From Roseiarcus sp963737365 (GTDB taxonomy: Bacteria; Pseudomonadota; Alphaproteobacteria; Rhizobiales; Beijerinckiaceae), in the NCBI GenBank assembly GCA_963737365.1, contig CAVTSD010000007.1, positions 1 to 64,000 of the forward strand: 64,000 bases of DNA, in the 5' to 3' direction. Below are positions 1 to 7,862 of the stretch, one piece after another. Each line of letters begins with the position of its first letter. The stretch's first letter is position 1. The position numbers were made by a program, and so were the translations under genes. The notes under the pieces are model-generated. The model was not told the DNA's origin. It made no database searches and worked only from the letters and a program-made list of their open reading frames with translations.

Positions 1-63
1 AAGTTATATCAAGTGTTTATGGTGCGGAATGATATGTCCTGAGATGCCGTGGGATAAGGGTAC

Positions 64-139
64 TGGTGCCCAGGGGCGGAATCGAACCACCGACACCGTG
101 ATTTTCAGTCACGTGCTCTACCAACTGAGCTACCTGGGC
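64..139 (-). tRNA. tRNA-Phe (GAA)
   Basis: Reading the minus strand gives a complete cloverleaf of 76 nt: acceptor GCCCAGG pairs with CCTGGGC, a D-arm AGCTCAGTTGGTAGAGC, an anticodon stem CGTGA/TCACG closing the loop CTGAAAA (anticodon GAA, phenylalanine), a T-arm with GGTTCGATTCC, and an encoded 3' CCA. It stands alone near the window edge; no gene lies in the 63 bases before it. Confidence 0.97.
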
Positions 140-327
140 GCCGGCCGTGGAGGCGCAGCGCGGCGCTTATAAGCGCCCGCGCCGCGGCTTGTCCAGCTTA
201 GGGTAGGGTCAGGTTCACAAGCCTTCCAAGGGCGCCGGCTCGGCGGCGTTCTCGCCCTCCGCCATCAATATGCCGCACTCGAAATCGCAATGCCTCTTGC
301 AATGATTTTGTGATAAAGACGGACGTC

Positions 328-951
328 ATGCGCTTCGGTATCGCTTACCTTTCTGCCGTGTCGGCGTGCGCGGCCACAGCTTGGGTGGAGGCTGCGCCTG
401 TGGCAGCCGCTGATCTACCGACCGCCCCGTCGAGCTATCCCGCGCTTGGACCCGGCGGAACGGAACCTGCCCCGGATTATTGGTCGGGTCTTTCAGTGAG
501 TGCGGGAATCTCGGCCTGGGGCGGCAAAGGGGTCAAGGGGGGCGTCGGCGGCGAGACCGACCTGAATTATGAACACGTTTTCGACAATGGAATCATGCTC
601 GGGGTGCAAGCGTCGACCGGCTATATGCCTTATCTCCAGACAGGTCCCGGATACTCGCAGTTCACGGGCGGCGCTTTCGCCGGCGGCTCGGCTATCTTCG
701 GTTACAATCTTGGTCAGGTGACCCCATACGTCATCACCGGCGTCGATTTCGTCCGCTCGACGCGGTTCAACAGCGGCATTTTTAACGCAAGCAACTCCAT
801 CAACAGCGTTTTCTCCGGCCCCGGCGCAGTCCAAGCGGTCGGAACCTTTGGCGTCGGCGTTAATTATCGCTTCAACTCCAACTTCAGCATGGGGCTTGAA
901 GCGATCGTGCACACTACCCCCAGCAATAGCGCCTTCGCTCCATGGCCATAA
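328..951 (+). CDS. Exported outer-membrane beta-barrel-like protein
   Basis: The 207-residue product from the ATG at 328 begins with a classic signal peptide (MRFG, hydrophobic core, cleavage near AAPVAAA) and continues with Gly/aromatic-rich alternating segments such as GIMLGVQASTGY, FAGGSAIFGYN and FGVGVNYRF, which look like transmembrane beta strands of a small barrel. A GTG at 310 in the same frame would add six residues ahead of the signal peptide and is less likely. Unlike most barrel proteins it does not end in an aromatic residue (it ends AFAPWP), so the last strand may be atypical or lost. It is followed 58 bp later by the opgG/D gene. The function beyond an envelope role is not recognised. 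Confidence 0.6.
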   Translation: MRFGIAYLSAVSACAATAWVEAAPVAAADLPTAPSSYPALGPGGTEPAPDYWSGLSVSAGISAWGGKGVKGGVGGETDLNYEHVFDNGIMLGVQASTGYMPYLQTGPGYSQFTGGAFAGGSAIFGYNLGQVTPYVITGVDFVRSTRFNSGIFNASNSINSVFSGPGAVQAVGTFGVGVNYRFNSNFSMGLEAIVHTTPSNSAFAPWP

Positions 952-1009
952 CTGGCTTTCCGCCTCGACCCGCACTGTCGCCAGCGTCCGGCTTCATCGC
1001 CCTGCCTGA

Positions 1010-2594
1010 ATGACGCTTATGCATGACTTGTCCCGCCGGGCGCTGCTTGTCAGCATCGTGGCCGCTTCCGGCGCGCGCCTAGCCGCCCCCGCGCTCGCCC
1101 AGACCGATGCGCCGCCGCCCGCGGCTCCAGCTCCGCCGACGTTTGGCTACCAGGACGTTGTGAAGCGGGCCAGGGATCTCGCGGCTGCCCCCTTCGACAG
1201 CTCGACACCGCCGCTGCCCGACGGTCTGGCGACCCTCGATTTTGACGGCTGGCGAGACATCCGCTTCAAATCCGATAAGCCGCTTCTTGGCCAGGATGGA
1301 GCGAATTTCCGCTTAGAGCTGTTCCATCTCGGGCACCTGTACAAGCGCCCGGTCGTCGTCAACGTACTGCGCGACGGCATTCCGGCGCCAATTCCGTATG
1401 CCGCTAATTTGTTCGATTACGGTCATACCAAACTAGGCGCGTTGCCGATCAACCTCGGCTTTGCCGGCTTTCGTCTGCGTTTTCCGATTAACGCGCCGCA
1501 TGTCTGGGACGAAGTGATCGCTTTTCTGGGAACGAGTTACTTCCGCTTCCTCGGGCGCGGCCAGCGTTATGGCCTCTCGGCGCGAGGGCTTGCGATCGGC
1601 GCCGCCCCCCGCCTCAACGAGGAGTTTCCATTTTTTCGCGAATTTTGGATCGAAACGCCGGACGCGACCGCTGACCATATCGTTATTTATGCGCTCCTCG
1701 ACGGCGAATCGGCGACTGGCGCGTTCCGCTTTGATCTCAACCCGGGTCAGGAGACCTTCATCGACGCGAACGTCACTCTGTTCGCGCGCAAACCAACCCC
1801 GGCGCTCGGTCTCGCGCCGCTGTCGTCGATGTATTTCGTCGGAAAGGCTGACCGACGATTCGTCGAGGACTTCCGGGGCGAATTGCACGATTCCGACGGT
1901 CTTCTCATGCATACCGGAGCGGGGGAATGGATCTGGCGGCCTCTCAGCAACCCGGCAAAGCCGCAGGTCTCTGTCTTTCTCGACGCCAATCCTCGCGGAT
2001 TTGGCCTGCTGCAACGCGACCGCAACTTCAGCGACTATGAAGATCTCGATCTCGCTTACGAACTGAGGCCGAGCTACTGGATCGAACCCCACGAAGGTTG
2101 GGGCGAGGGCAGAGTGGAGCTGGTCGAGCTACCGACCAGCGACGAGACCAACGACAACATTGTCGTCTCCTGGGCGCCCAAACAGGGTCTCGAGGTCGGC
2201 AAGCCCCTCGTCTTCGGCTATCGCATCACGTCCATAACCATGGATCAAAGCCTGACGCCTGGCGGCCGCACGGTCGGAACGTTCCGAGTTCGCAGCACGC
2301 GCGTTGGGGTCGCCGGATCCTCCGCCGCCGCCTGGGACCACACGCTTCCTTATCGATTTTTCTGGCGGCGACCTGTCTTATTACATGAGCGACCCCTCGC
2401 TCGTGGAGACGGTCGCGACCGCGTCGACCGGCCGAATCCTCCGCACCTTCCTTACTCCCAACGCCCATATCCGGGGATTTCGCGCCGGTGTCGATGTCGG
2501 CGTCGACCCGGGTCAGAGCACGGACCTGCGCGTCTTCCTACGCGCCGGTCCCAAGGCCTTGACCGAGACCTGGACCTTTCCCTGGCGGGCCTGA
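1010..2594 (+). pseudogene. Periplasmic glucan biosynthesis protein (MdoG/OpgG-OpgD family), frame disrupted by one base
   Basis: The family is needed for periplasmic beta-glucan backbone synthesis. The N-terminus carries a twin-arginine signal (LSRRALLVS followed by a hydrophobic stretch and ALA-Q). The MdoG domain is clear: FDGWRDIRFKSDKPL, FRLELFHLGHLY, FLGRGQRYGLSARGLAI, FFREFWIETP and GAGEWIWRPL. After the segment TRVG the reading frame loses similarity, while the neighbouring frame continues with PDPPPPPGTTRFLIDF, GGDLSYYM and ends TETWTFPWRA at 2594. Removing one G from the GGGG run at 2306-2309 joins the two into about 527 residues, the normal family length. In the deposited frame translation would instead run to 2725 with unrelated sequence. 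It may be a real mutation or a base-calling error. Confidence 0.82.
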
Positions 2595-3059
2595 TCGCGG
2601 GTGCGCGCCAATGTGCGCGTCTCCATCATTTGAAGGACTTACCTGCTCTTTTGCGCAACTTGGAGCGGAATCGAGCGCCGATTCAGGCGCGGCTCACGGG
2701 TCTTAAAGCCGAACCGTTTGCGTGACGTCGCGCCGATCCCGGCGCTGGCGTCGGCCCGGATAACTCCGACCGCTCTCGCCGGCCTACGGGCTTGACCGAT
2801 GTCAAGGGCGCGAGAAGAGCGGGAAAATGGGCGCTCCTACATTTCGACTTCTAAGATGCCGATCTGAGTCGGGCATTCAATGAATTTGCGGAAGAAAAAC
2901 GAAAAATAGCCGGGCTACACGAACTTAACGAGATTGAAAACATTTGTTAATTTGCAACTTGAAATAGAGACCTTACGTTCATGGTCGCCGCTTATATTTA
3001 AGCAGGGAAGCGAAGGAATCCTCTACTAAAGTATAACCGCTTCGGTGGTGGGGAATGAT
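2595..3059 (+). other. Intergenic stretch, falling in GC content
   Basis: About 465 bases without a gene I can support. The first part holds only the out-of-frame tail of the shifted opgG/D reading. From about 2880 the sequence becomes much richer in A and T than its surroundings and leads into the low-GC gene at 3060, so this stretch probably belongs to the same acquired segment and holds its promoter. No convincing terminator was seen. Confidence 0.4.
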
Positions 3060-3431
3060 ATGCGCGATTGGTTTGTTGGTCAAAAAATTGTTTGCGTCAA
3101 TGCGCAACCGATTGACGGCGTTCGAAATCGTTTCGTCGATGAGTATCTTCGGGAAGGTAAAATCTACAAAATAAGAAAGATTATTGGATTTAATTTCAAA
3201 TTTCCTCAAAATAGCGAAGAGAGGCTAGCCTTTAGACTTGAAGGTATTGTTCCTTATCTAATTGACGGTATAGAATATGCCTTCTTTCATGGACGGTTTA
3301 AGCCCCTCGAAGACCAGGATGAAGATCAGGAAGTCGATATTTCGATATTCTTAAATGGACTGCGTCAGGTGAACGAAGGTTCCTTCGCGCTCAGGAACGA
3401 GGATATTCGGGAATTGGAGTCGGTCACCTAG
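3060..3431 (+). CDS. Low-GC hypothetical protein
   Basis: A 123-residue protein from the ATG at 3060, preceded by GGGGA at a suitable distance; a GTG at 3045 is an in-frame alternative. It begins MRDWFVGQKIVCVNAQP and shows alternating beta-like segments (GKIYKIRKIIGFNF, AFRLEGIVPYLIDGIEYAFF) followed by an acidic tail (EDQDEDQEVD). The fold looks like a small beta barrel of the kind seen in phage-derived small proteins, but I do not recognise the family. Codon and base use are A/T-rich and clearly unlike the neighbours, which points to recent transfer. It has no partner gene nearby. Confidence 0.65.
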   Translation: MRDWFVGQKIVCVNAQPIDGVRNRFVDEYLREGKIYKIRKIIGFNFKFPQNSEERLAFRLEGIVPYLIDGIEYAFFHGRFKPLEDQDEDQEVDISIFLNGLRQVNEGSFALRNEDIRELESVT

Positions 3432-3803
3432 CGATAAAATCGGCGGATCTCCGCCGGCTTCGGGATGATGCCGCTTCTCCTTGAGCAGCGGCCGTCGCGC
3501 GAAGCGGCATAGCTTCTTGGCGCGACTAAGCTCGCAGGGCGTCCAACGGTTCGAGCCGAGCGTTTTCGTTGTTGAATTCGGCGGAGTTTCCTGCTAGCCG
3601 CTGCGCTCGCTGCATGGGTTCCCCACGTGGCGATCAAACCCCGGGGCTTCCGCCGTCGGCCTATACGCCGGCTCAGCCGCTAAAGCGGTGATAAGGGTCG
3701 CGCTCTGATTAAGAGCAGACCCTTCCGGTCGGTGGGCGCCTGAACGTCAACGCGAACCCAAAGCCGGCGTTGCCCGAACAAAAGGGCGCAATTAGGAGAA
3801 CCA
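3432..3803 (+). other. Leader region upstream of rpsA
   Basis: 372 bases between the low-GC orphan and rpsA. The base composition returns to GC-rich here. No ORF with protein-like composition was found on either strand. The region must hold the rpsA promoter and leader; AGGAGA lies about 7 bases before the rpsA start. In many proteobacteria cmk precedes rpsA, but no cmk remnant is visible here. Confidence 0.4.
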
Positions 3804-5537
3804 ATGGCTTCCATACAATCCCTGGCGCCGACGCGCGAGGATTTCACCGCACTGTTGAATGAGACCTACGGCGACGACGAGGCGTTCGAAGGAACGGTTG
3901 TCAAGGGCAAGGTCGTCGCGATCGAAAAGGATATGGCCGTTATCGACGTCGGCCTCAAAACTGAAGGGCGCGTGGCGCTCAAGGAATTTACCAATCATGG
4001 ACGCGACCCGGCGCCTGGGCTTGGCGACGAAGTCGAAGTCTATCTCGAGCGGATCGAGAATGCGCTCGGCGAAGCGGTCATTTCTCGCGACAAAGCACGA
4101 CGCGAGGAGAGCTGGGTCAAGCTCGAACAGGCGTTCGAGAAGAATGAGAAGGTCGAAGGGGTCATCTTCAACCAGGTCAAGGGCGGCTTCACCGTTGACC
4201 TCGACGGGGCGGTCGCCTTCCTGCCGCGCAGCCAGGTCGACATTCGTCCGGTGCGCGACGTTGGCCCGTTGATGAATGTCCCGCAGCCATTCCAGATTCT
4301 CAAGATGGACCGACGCCGCGGCAACATCGTCGTTTCCCGCCGCACCGTGCTCGAAGAGAGCCGCGCCGAGCAGCGCCATGAGATCGTCGCCAACCTCGCC
4401 GAGGGTCAGATCATCGATGGCACGGTGAAGAACCTCACCGACTACGGCGCGTTCGTCGATCTTGGCGGTATCGACGGCCTCCTCCATGTGACCGACATCG
4501 CCTGGCGTCGCGTCAATCATCCGAGCGAAGTCTTGACCATAGGCCAACAGGTCAAGGTGCGCATTATCAAGATCAACCACGAGACCCACCGCATCTCGCT
4601 CGGCATGAAGCAATTGCAGGAAGATCCGTGGTCGAACATCGAGACGCGTTACGTCGTTGGCCAAAAGCTAAAGGGCCGAGTCACCAACATCGCTGACTAC
4701 GGCGCATTCGTTGAGCTCGAGCCCGGCATCGAGGGCTTGATCCACGTCTCCGAAATGTCCTGGACCAAGAAGAACGTCCATCCTGGCAAGATCGTCTCGA
4801 CCAGCCAGGAGGTCGAGGTGCAGGTGCTGGAAGTCGACGCCTCCAAGCGCCGTATTTCGCTTGGCCTCAAGCAGACGCTGCAGAATCCGTGGGAGGCTTT
4901 CGCGGAGCAGCATCCAATCGGCTCGATCGTCGAGGGCGAGGTCAAGAACAAGACCGAGTTTGGATTGTTCATCGGCCTAGACGCTGATGTAGACGGCATG
5001 GTCCATCTCTCCGATCTCGACTGGAACAAACCGGGCGAGCAGGCGATCGAGGACTATAAGAAAGGCGACACGGTCAAAGCCAAGGTGCTTGACGTCGATG
5101 TCGAGAAGGAGCGCATCGCCATCGGCATCAAGCAGTTGGCCAATGATCCGTTCACCGCCGCGAAGGCTGGCGAGGAGGGCGAGGGCGAACTGCGCAAGGG
5201 GTCGGTCGTGACCTGCGAGGTCGTCGAGGTCAAGGACGGCGGACTCGAGGTGAAGATTGTGGGCACCGATCTCACTGCGTTCATCAAGCGCAACGAACTC
5301 GCGCGCGATCGTGGCGATCAGCGTCCCGAGCGCTTCTCGGTTGGCGAGAAGGTCGACGCGCGCATCACGCAGTTCGATCGTCGGGCGCGCAAGGTCGCAG
5401 TCTCCATCAAGGCGCTTGAAGTCGCCGAGGAGAAGGAGGCGATTGCGCAGTATGGCTCAGCCGATTTGGGAGCTTCGCTCGGCGACATCCTTGGCGCCGC
5501 GCTCAAGGCGCGCGACAGGGCAGACAAGGCGAAGTAA
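3804..5537 (+). CDS. rpsA: 30S ribosomal protein S1
   Basis: The 577-residue product is a full-length S1 protein that binds mRNA on the 30S subunit and brings it to the decoding site. Six S1 (OB-fold) repeats are visible, with the typical segments GKVVAIEKDMAVIDVG, GVIFNQVKGGFTVDL, GTVKNLTDYGAFVDLGG-IDGLLHVTDI, GRVTNIADYGAFVELE, GEVKNKTEFGLFIGLD and the more divergent last repeat CEVVEVKDGGLEVKI. The ATG at 3804 is preceded by AGGAGA. It is monocistronic here, ending in a strong intrinsic terminator 28 bp after the stop. Confidence 0.98.
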   Translation: MASIQSLAPTREDFTALLNETYGDDEAFEGTVVKGKVVAIEKDMAVIDVGLKTEGRVALKEFTNHGRDPAPGLGDEVEVYLERIENALGEAVISRDKARREESWVKLEQAFEKNEKVEGVIFNQVKGGFTVDLDGAVAFLPRSQVDIRPVRDVGPLMNVPQPFQILKMDRRRGNIVVSRRTVLEESRAEQRHEIVANLAEGQIIDGTVKNLTDYGAFVDLGGIDGLLHVTDIAWRRVNHPSEVLTIGQQVKVRIIKINHETHRISLGMKQLQEDPWSNIETRYVVGQKLKGRVTNIADYGAFVELEPGIEGLIHVSEMSWTKKNVHPGKIVSTSQEVEVQVLEVDASKRRISLGLKQTLQNPWEAFAEQHPIGSIVEGEVKNKTEFGLFIGLDADVDGMVHLSDLDWNKPGEQAIEDYKKGDTVKAKVLDVDVEKERIAIGIKQLANDPFTAAKAGEEGEGELRKGSVVTCEVVEVKDGGLEVKIVGTDLTAFIKRNELARDRGDQRPERFSVGEKVDARITQFDRRARKVAVSIKALEVAEEKEAIAQYGSADLGASLGDILGAALKARDRADKAK

Positions 5538-5564
5538 CCCGCCGCGCAGGCCTCTCAGAAACAA

Positions 5565-5598
5565 AACCCGCTCGGGAGAAATCCCGGGCGGGTTTTTT
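5565..5598 (+). terminator. Rho-independent terminator of rpsA
   Basis: A GC-rich stem (AACCCGCTCGGGA pairing with TCCCGGGCGGGTT, GAAA loop) is followed directly by a T run. It sits 28 bases after the rpsA stop codon. Confidence 0.92.
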
Positions 5599-5662
5599 GT
5601 TGGCCTAGGGCGATCCTGCTCGCTTAGCAGGAGCGGCCCCGAAGGTCCTGCGCGTTTGGCGT

Positions 5663-6027
5663 TCAGTTCTCGACGAGAAAGGCTGCGTCGACAGGCAGTT
5701 GCAGGCCCGTGACCAGCGCATTGGTCTGCGAGGCCATCCCCACCACCGCCAGAAAGTCGGAATACTGCGCGTCGGTCATGCCCTTTCCGCGCGCCGCGGC
5801 GGTGTGGGAATGGATGCAATAAGAGCAGCCGTTTGTGATCGAAACGGCGATGTAAATCAGCTCCCGGGTCAGGGGATCGAGCGGTCCGGGCGCGCCCATC
5901 ACCGCTTTCAGCGTGTTCCACGTCCGTTCAAGAATCTCGGGCTGGTTGGCGAGGCCGCGCCAGAAATTGTTGACGAAGTCCGATTTTCGAGTTGTTCGGA
6001 TATCGTCGAAAACCGCTTTGACACTAG
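5663..6027 (-). pseudogene. Carboxymuconolactone decarboxylase / AhpD-like protein, C-terminal part (interrupted by IS)
   Basis: Read on the minus strand this encodes about 120 residues ending in VEN, with KSDFVNNFWRGLANQPEI, GPLDPLTRELIYIAVS and the redox motif NGCSYCIHSHTAAA (CxxC plus His, as in AhpD-like peroxidases). The N-terminus is cut off by the IS element at 6028-7530; the missing 16 residues lie at 7531-7580. Deleting the element and one copy of CTAG restores a continuous 136-residue frame across the junction (QPS-VKAVFDDIR). The gene is therefore a recently and cleanly disrupted member of the family. Confidence 0.9.
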
Positions 6028-7530
6028 CAGGCCGTTGAAAAAGTCTCTGGCCGGGGGAATTGTGATGTGATTTTGTCGTCTTGCGCTTAGGCGGAGGCGA
6101 GTGGATGCGAGGCAGGGACGAGCGGTCGGGGTCGCTGTTCAGTTACGTCGATCTTGAAGCGCGGGTCGGCAAGGACCATCCGCTGCGGGCCATCCGCGGG
6201 ATTGTGAACGAGGCGCTTTCGACCCTTTCAGGCGCGTTCTCGGCGCTTTATTCGCGGAGCGGCCGTCCCTCGATCCCACCGGAGAAGCTCCTTCGGGCGA
6301 TGCTGTTGCAGGCGTTCTATTCGATCCGCTCGGAACGGCAGTTGATGGATCGGCTGGAGTTCGACCTGCTTTTTCGCTGGTTCGTCGGCCTCGGCGTTGA
6401 CGATGCGGCGTGGGACCACTCGACGTTTTCCAAGAACCGCGAGCGCCTTCTGGAGGGCGACATCGCAGCCAAGCTCTTGGGCGCGGTGCTTTCGCAGCCG
6501 CGTGTGAACCGACTGCTCAGCGCGGATCATTTCTCGGTCGACGGCACGCTGATCGAGGCGTGGGCTTCGATGAAGAGTTTTCGGCCGAAGGACGGCTCGG
6601 GCGATCCTCCGACGGCAGGCGGCAGGAGGAACCGCGAGGCGGATTTTCACGGCCAGAAGCGCTCGAACGCGACGCACGCTTCGACGACCGATCCGGACGC
6701 GCGTCTCTATCGCAAAGGGCCGGGCAAGGAGGCGAAGCTCTGCTTCATGGGCCACGCGCTGATGGAGAACCGCAACGGCCTCGTCGTCGACGCCTGCTTG
6801 ACCGAGGCGAATGGCCACGCCGAGCGGATCGCGGCGCTGCACATGATCGAGCCGCGCGCCGATCGGCCGAGGCCGATCACGCTCGGCGCCGACAAAGCTT
6901 ACGACGCCGAGGACTTCGTCAATGAACTGCGCTCGATGAACGCGACGCCCCACGTGGCGCAGAATGCGAATGGCCGCTCGTCGGCGATCGACAGCCGCAC
7001 AACGCGGCATGCAGGCTATGCAGTCAGCCAACGCATCCGCAAACGGATCGAGGAAGCCTTCGGCTGGATGAAGACGATTGGCGGGCAGGAGAAGGCCAAG
7101 TTCCGCGGCCGCGATCGCGTCGGTTGGGCCTTTACCTTCGCGGCCGCCGCCTACAATCTGTTGCGGTTGCAGAAGCTCTTGGAGGCCTGCGCGTGAAGAG
7201 CCCGGCGAACTGCCGACTGATCGGCCGCTGGCGGATCGTCGAGGCCGACCTCTGGGATGGTGCTCACCTCGATCTCTGCGGCCCGGCGGCGCTGACGATC
7301 ACCGCGCAAGGCGACGAAATCGCCTTCGGCGCTCTGGAGGCTGGCCTCGAGGTCGAATATGCTCGGGACTCGATTGGCTTTCGCTGGGCCGGTTGCGAGG
7401 AAGGCGACGAGGTCGAGGGCGAAGGGACCGCCGAACTCCTCGACGATGGCACTCTCGAGATCGAGTTCGCATACCGAAACGGCGACGAAGCCGTCCTCAA
7501 AGCGAAACGGGATACTTCTTCAACAGCCTG
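6028..7530 (+). mobile_element. IS5-family insertion sequence with passenger gene
   Basis: The 1,503-bp element is bounded by imperfect terminal inverted repeats: CAGGCCGTTGAAAAAGT at the left and, on the other strand, CAGGCTGTTGAAGAAGT at the right (15 of 17 match). The tetranucleotide CTAG flanks both ends (6024-6027 and 7531-7534), the length and YTAR type expected of an IS5-family target duplication. It carries a DDE transposase and a short second ORF coupled to it. The insertion splits the decarboxylase gene, and frame restoration on removing one CTAG supports these boundaries. Confidence 0.93.
6105..7196 (+). CDS. IS5-family transposase
   Basis: A 363-residue DDE transposase from the ATG at 6105, which has GGAGG seven bases upstream; a TTG at 6081 gives a longer, less likely start. 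The N-terminal DUF772-type region (LFSYVDLEARVGKDHPLR, SRSGRPSIPPEKLLRAMLLQ, LMDRLEFDLLFRWFVGL) is followed by the catalytic core: SADHFSVDGTLIEAWAS contains the first Asp, ITLGADKAYDAEDF the second, and RIRKRIEEAFGWMKTIGG the terminal Glu. No internal stop or frameshift is present, so it may still be active. Its stop overlaps the GTG of the passenger ORF. Confidence 0.95.
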   Translation: MRGRDERSGSLFSYVDLEARVGKDHPLRAIRGIVNEALSTLSGAFSALYSRSGRPSIPPEKLLRAMLLQAFYSIRSERQLMDRLEFDLLFRWFVGLGVDDAAWDHSTFSKNRERLLEGDIAAKLLGAVLSQPRVNRLLSADHFSVDGTLIEAWASMKSFRPKDGSGDPPTAGGRRNREADFHGQKRSNATHASTTDPDARLYRKGPGKEAKLCFMGHALMENRNGLVVDACLTEANGHAERIAALHMIEPRADRPRPITLGADKAYDAEDFVNELRSMNATPHVAQNANGRSSAIDSRTTRHAGYAVSQRIRKRIEEAFGWMKTIGGQEKAKFRGRDRVGWAFTFAAAAYNLLRLQKLLEACA

Positions 7531-7534
7531 CTAG
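7193..7534 (+). CDS. Passenger protein of the IS element, unknown function
   Basis: A 113-residue ORF starting at a GTG that overlaps the transposase stop (GTGA), so it is probably made by translational coupling. It begins VKSPANCRLIGRWRIVEADL and has alternating beta-like segments (LTITAQGDEIAFGALEAGL, GTAELLDDGTLEIEFAYR) that suggest a compact all-beta fold. I recognise the pattern GRWRIVE...DLWD as recurring in standalone hypothetical proteins of proteobacteria, but no function is known to me. The last four bases, including the TAG stop, lie outside the element in the CTAG target duplication. Possible roles in transposition control are conjecture. Confidence 0.8.
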   Translation: MKSPANCRLIGRWRIVEADLWDGAHLDLCGPAALTITAQGDEIAFGALEAGLEVEYARDSIGFRWAGCEEGDEVEGEGTAELLDDGTLEIEFAYRNGDEAVLKAKRDTSSTAC

Positions 7535-7580
7535 GCTGCGCTTCCGCCTCCGCATCGGTCCAGAGCTTAACTGTCGCCAT
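7531..7580 (-). pseudogene. Carboxymuconolactone decarboxylase / AhpD-like protein, N-terminal 16 codons
   Basis: On the minus strand an ATG at 7580, preceded by GGAGG, reads MATVKLWTDAEAEAQP and then runs into the IS element. Joined to the part ending at 6023 it continues in frame as SVKAVFDDIRTTRK. This is the missing start of the gene whose remainder lies at 5663-6027. Confidence 0.85.
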
Positions 7581-7862
7581 TCTTGCCTCCGTTCAACGCG
7601 CTTCGGGCGGCAGGGCCGCCTGGGTGTTAAGGAACGTAGCATGGTCGCAAGGGCTCCGAAGAGCCTTTGATCGCGGGCTTGTGCGCCAGAGGCGGTCCGT
7701 TATACTGGCATGTCAGCGCAAATAGACCGGCGAACCATCCGGCGTCTCCGAGCAATTTCGGAGCGGCGTTGGCGACGACAGACTGAGCAAGATAATCTGC
7801 GTTCCGACCACGAGCAGGCTTCCATGAGCCGGCGAGTTGAGACGCAAAAAGGGAGGACAGAT

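Noticed and set aside
2595..2725. Extension of the opgG/D reading frame to 2725
   Set aside because: This is the product of the frameshift; the family C-terminus ends at 2594 in the next frame.
3428..3637. Minus-strand ORF upstream of rpsA
   Set aside because: Ser/Arg/Ala-rich translation typical of a GC-rich shadow frame, without a start signal.
4040..4664. Long open frames opposite rpsA
   Set aside because: Expected antisense openness in GC-rich coding DNA; rpsA is certain.
7640..7670. Hairpin AAGGGCTC...GAGCCTTT upstream of the first importer as a terminator
   Set aside because: Stem has a mismatch and there is no gene ending just before it.
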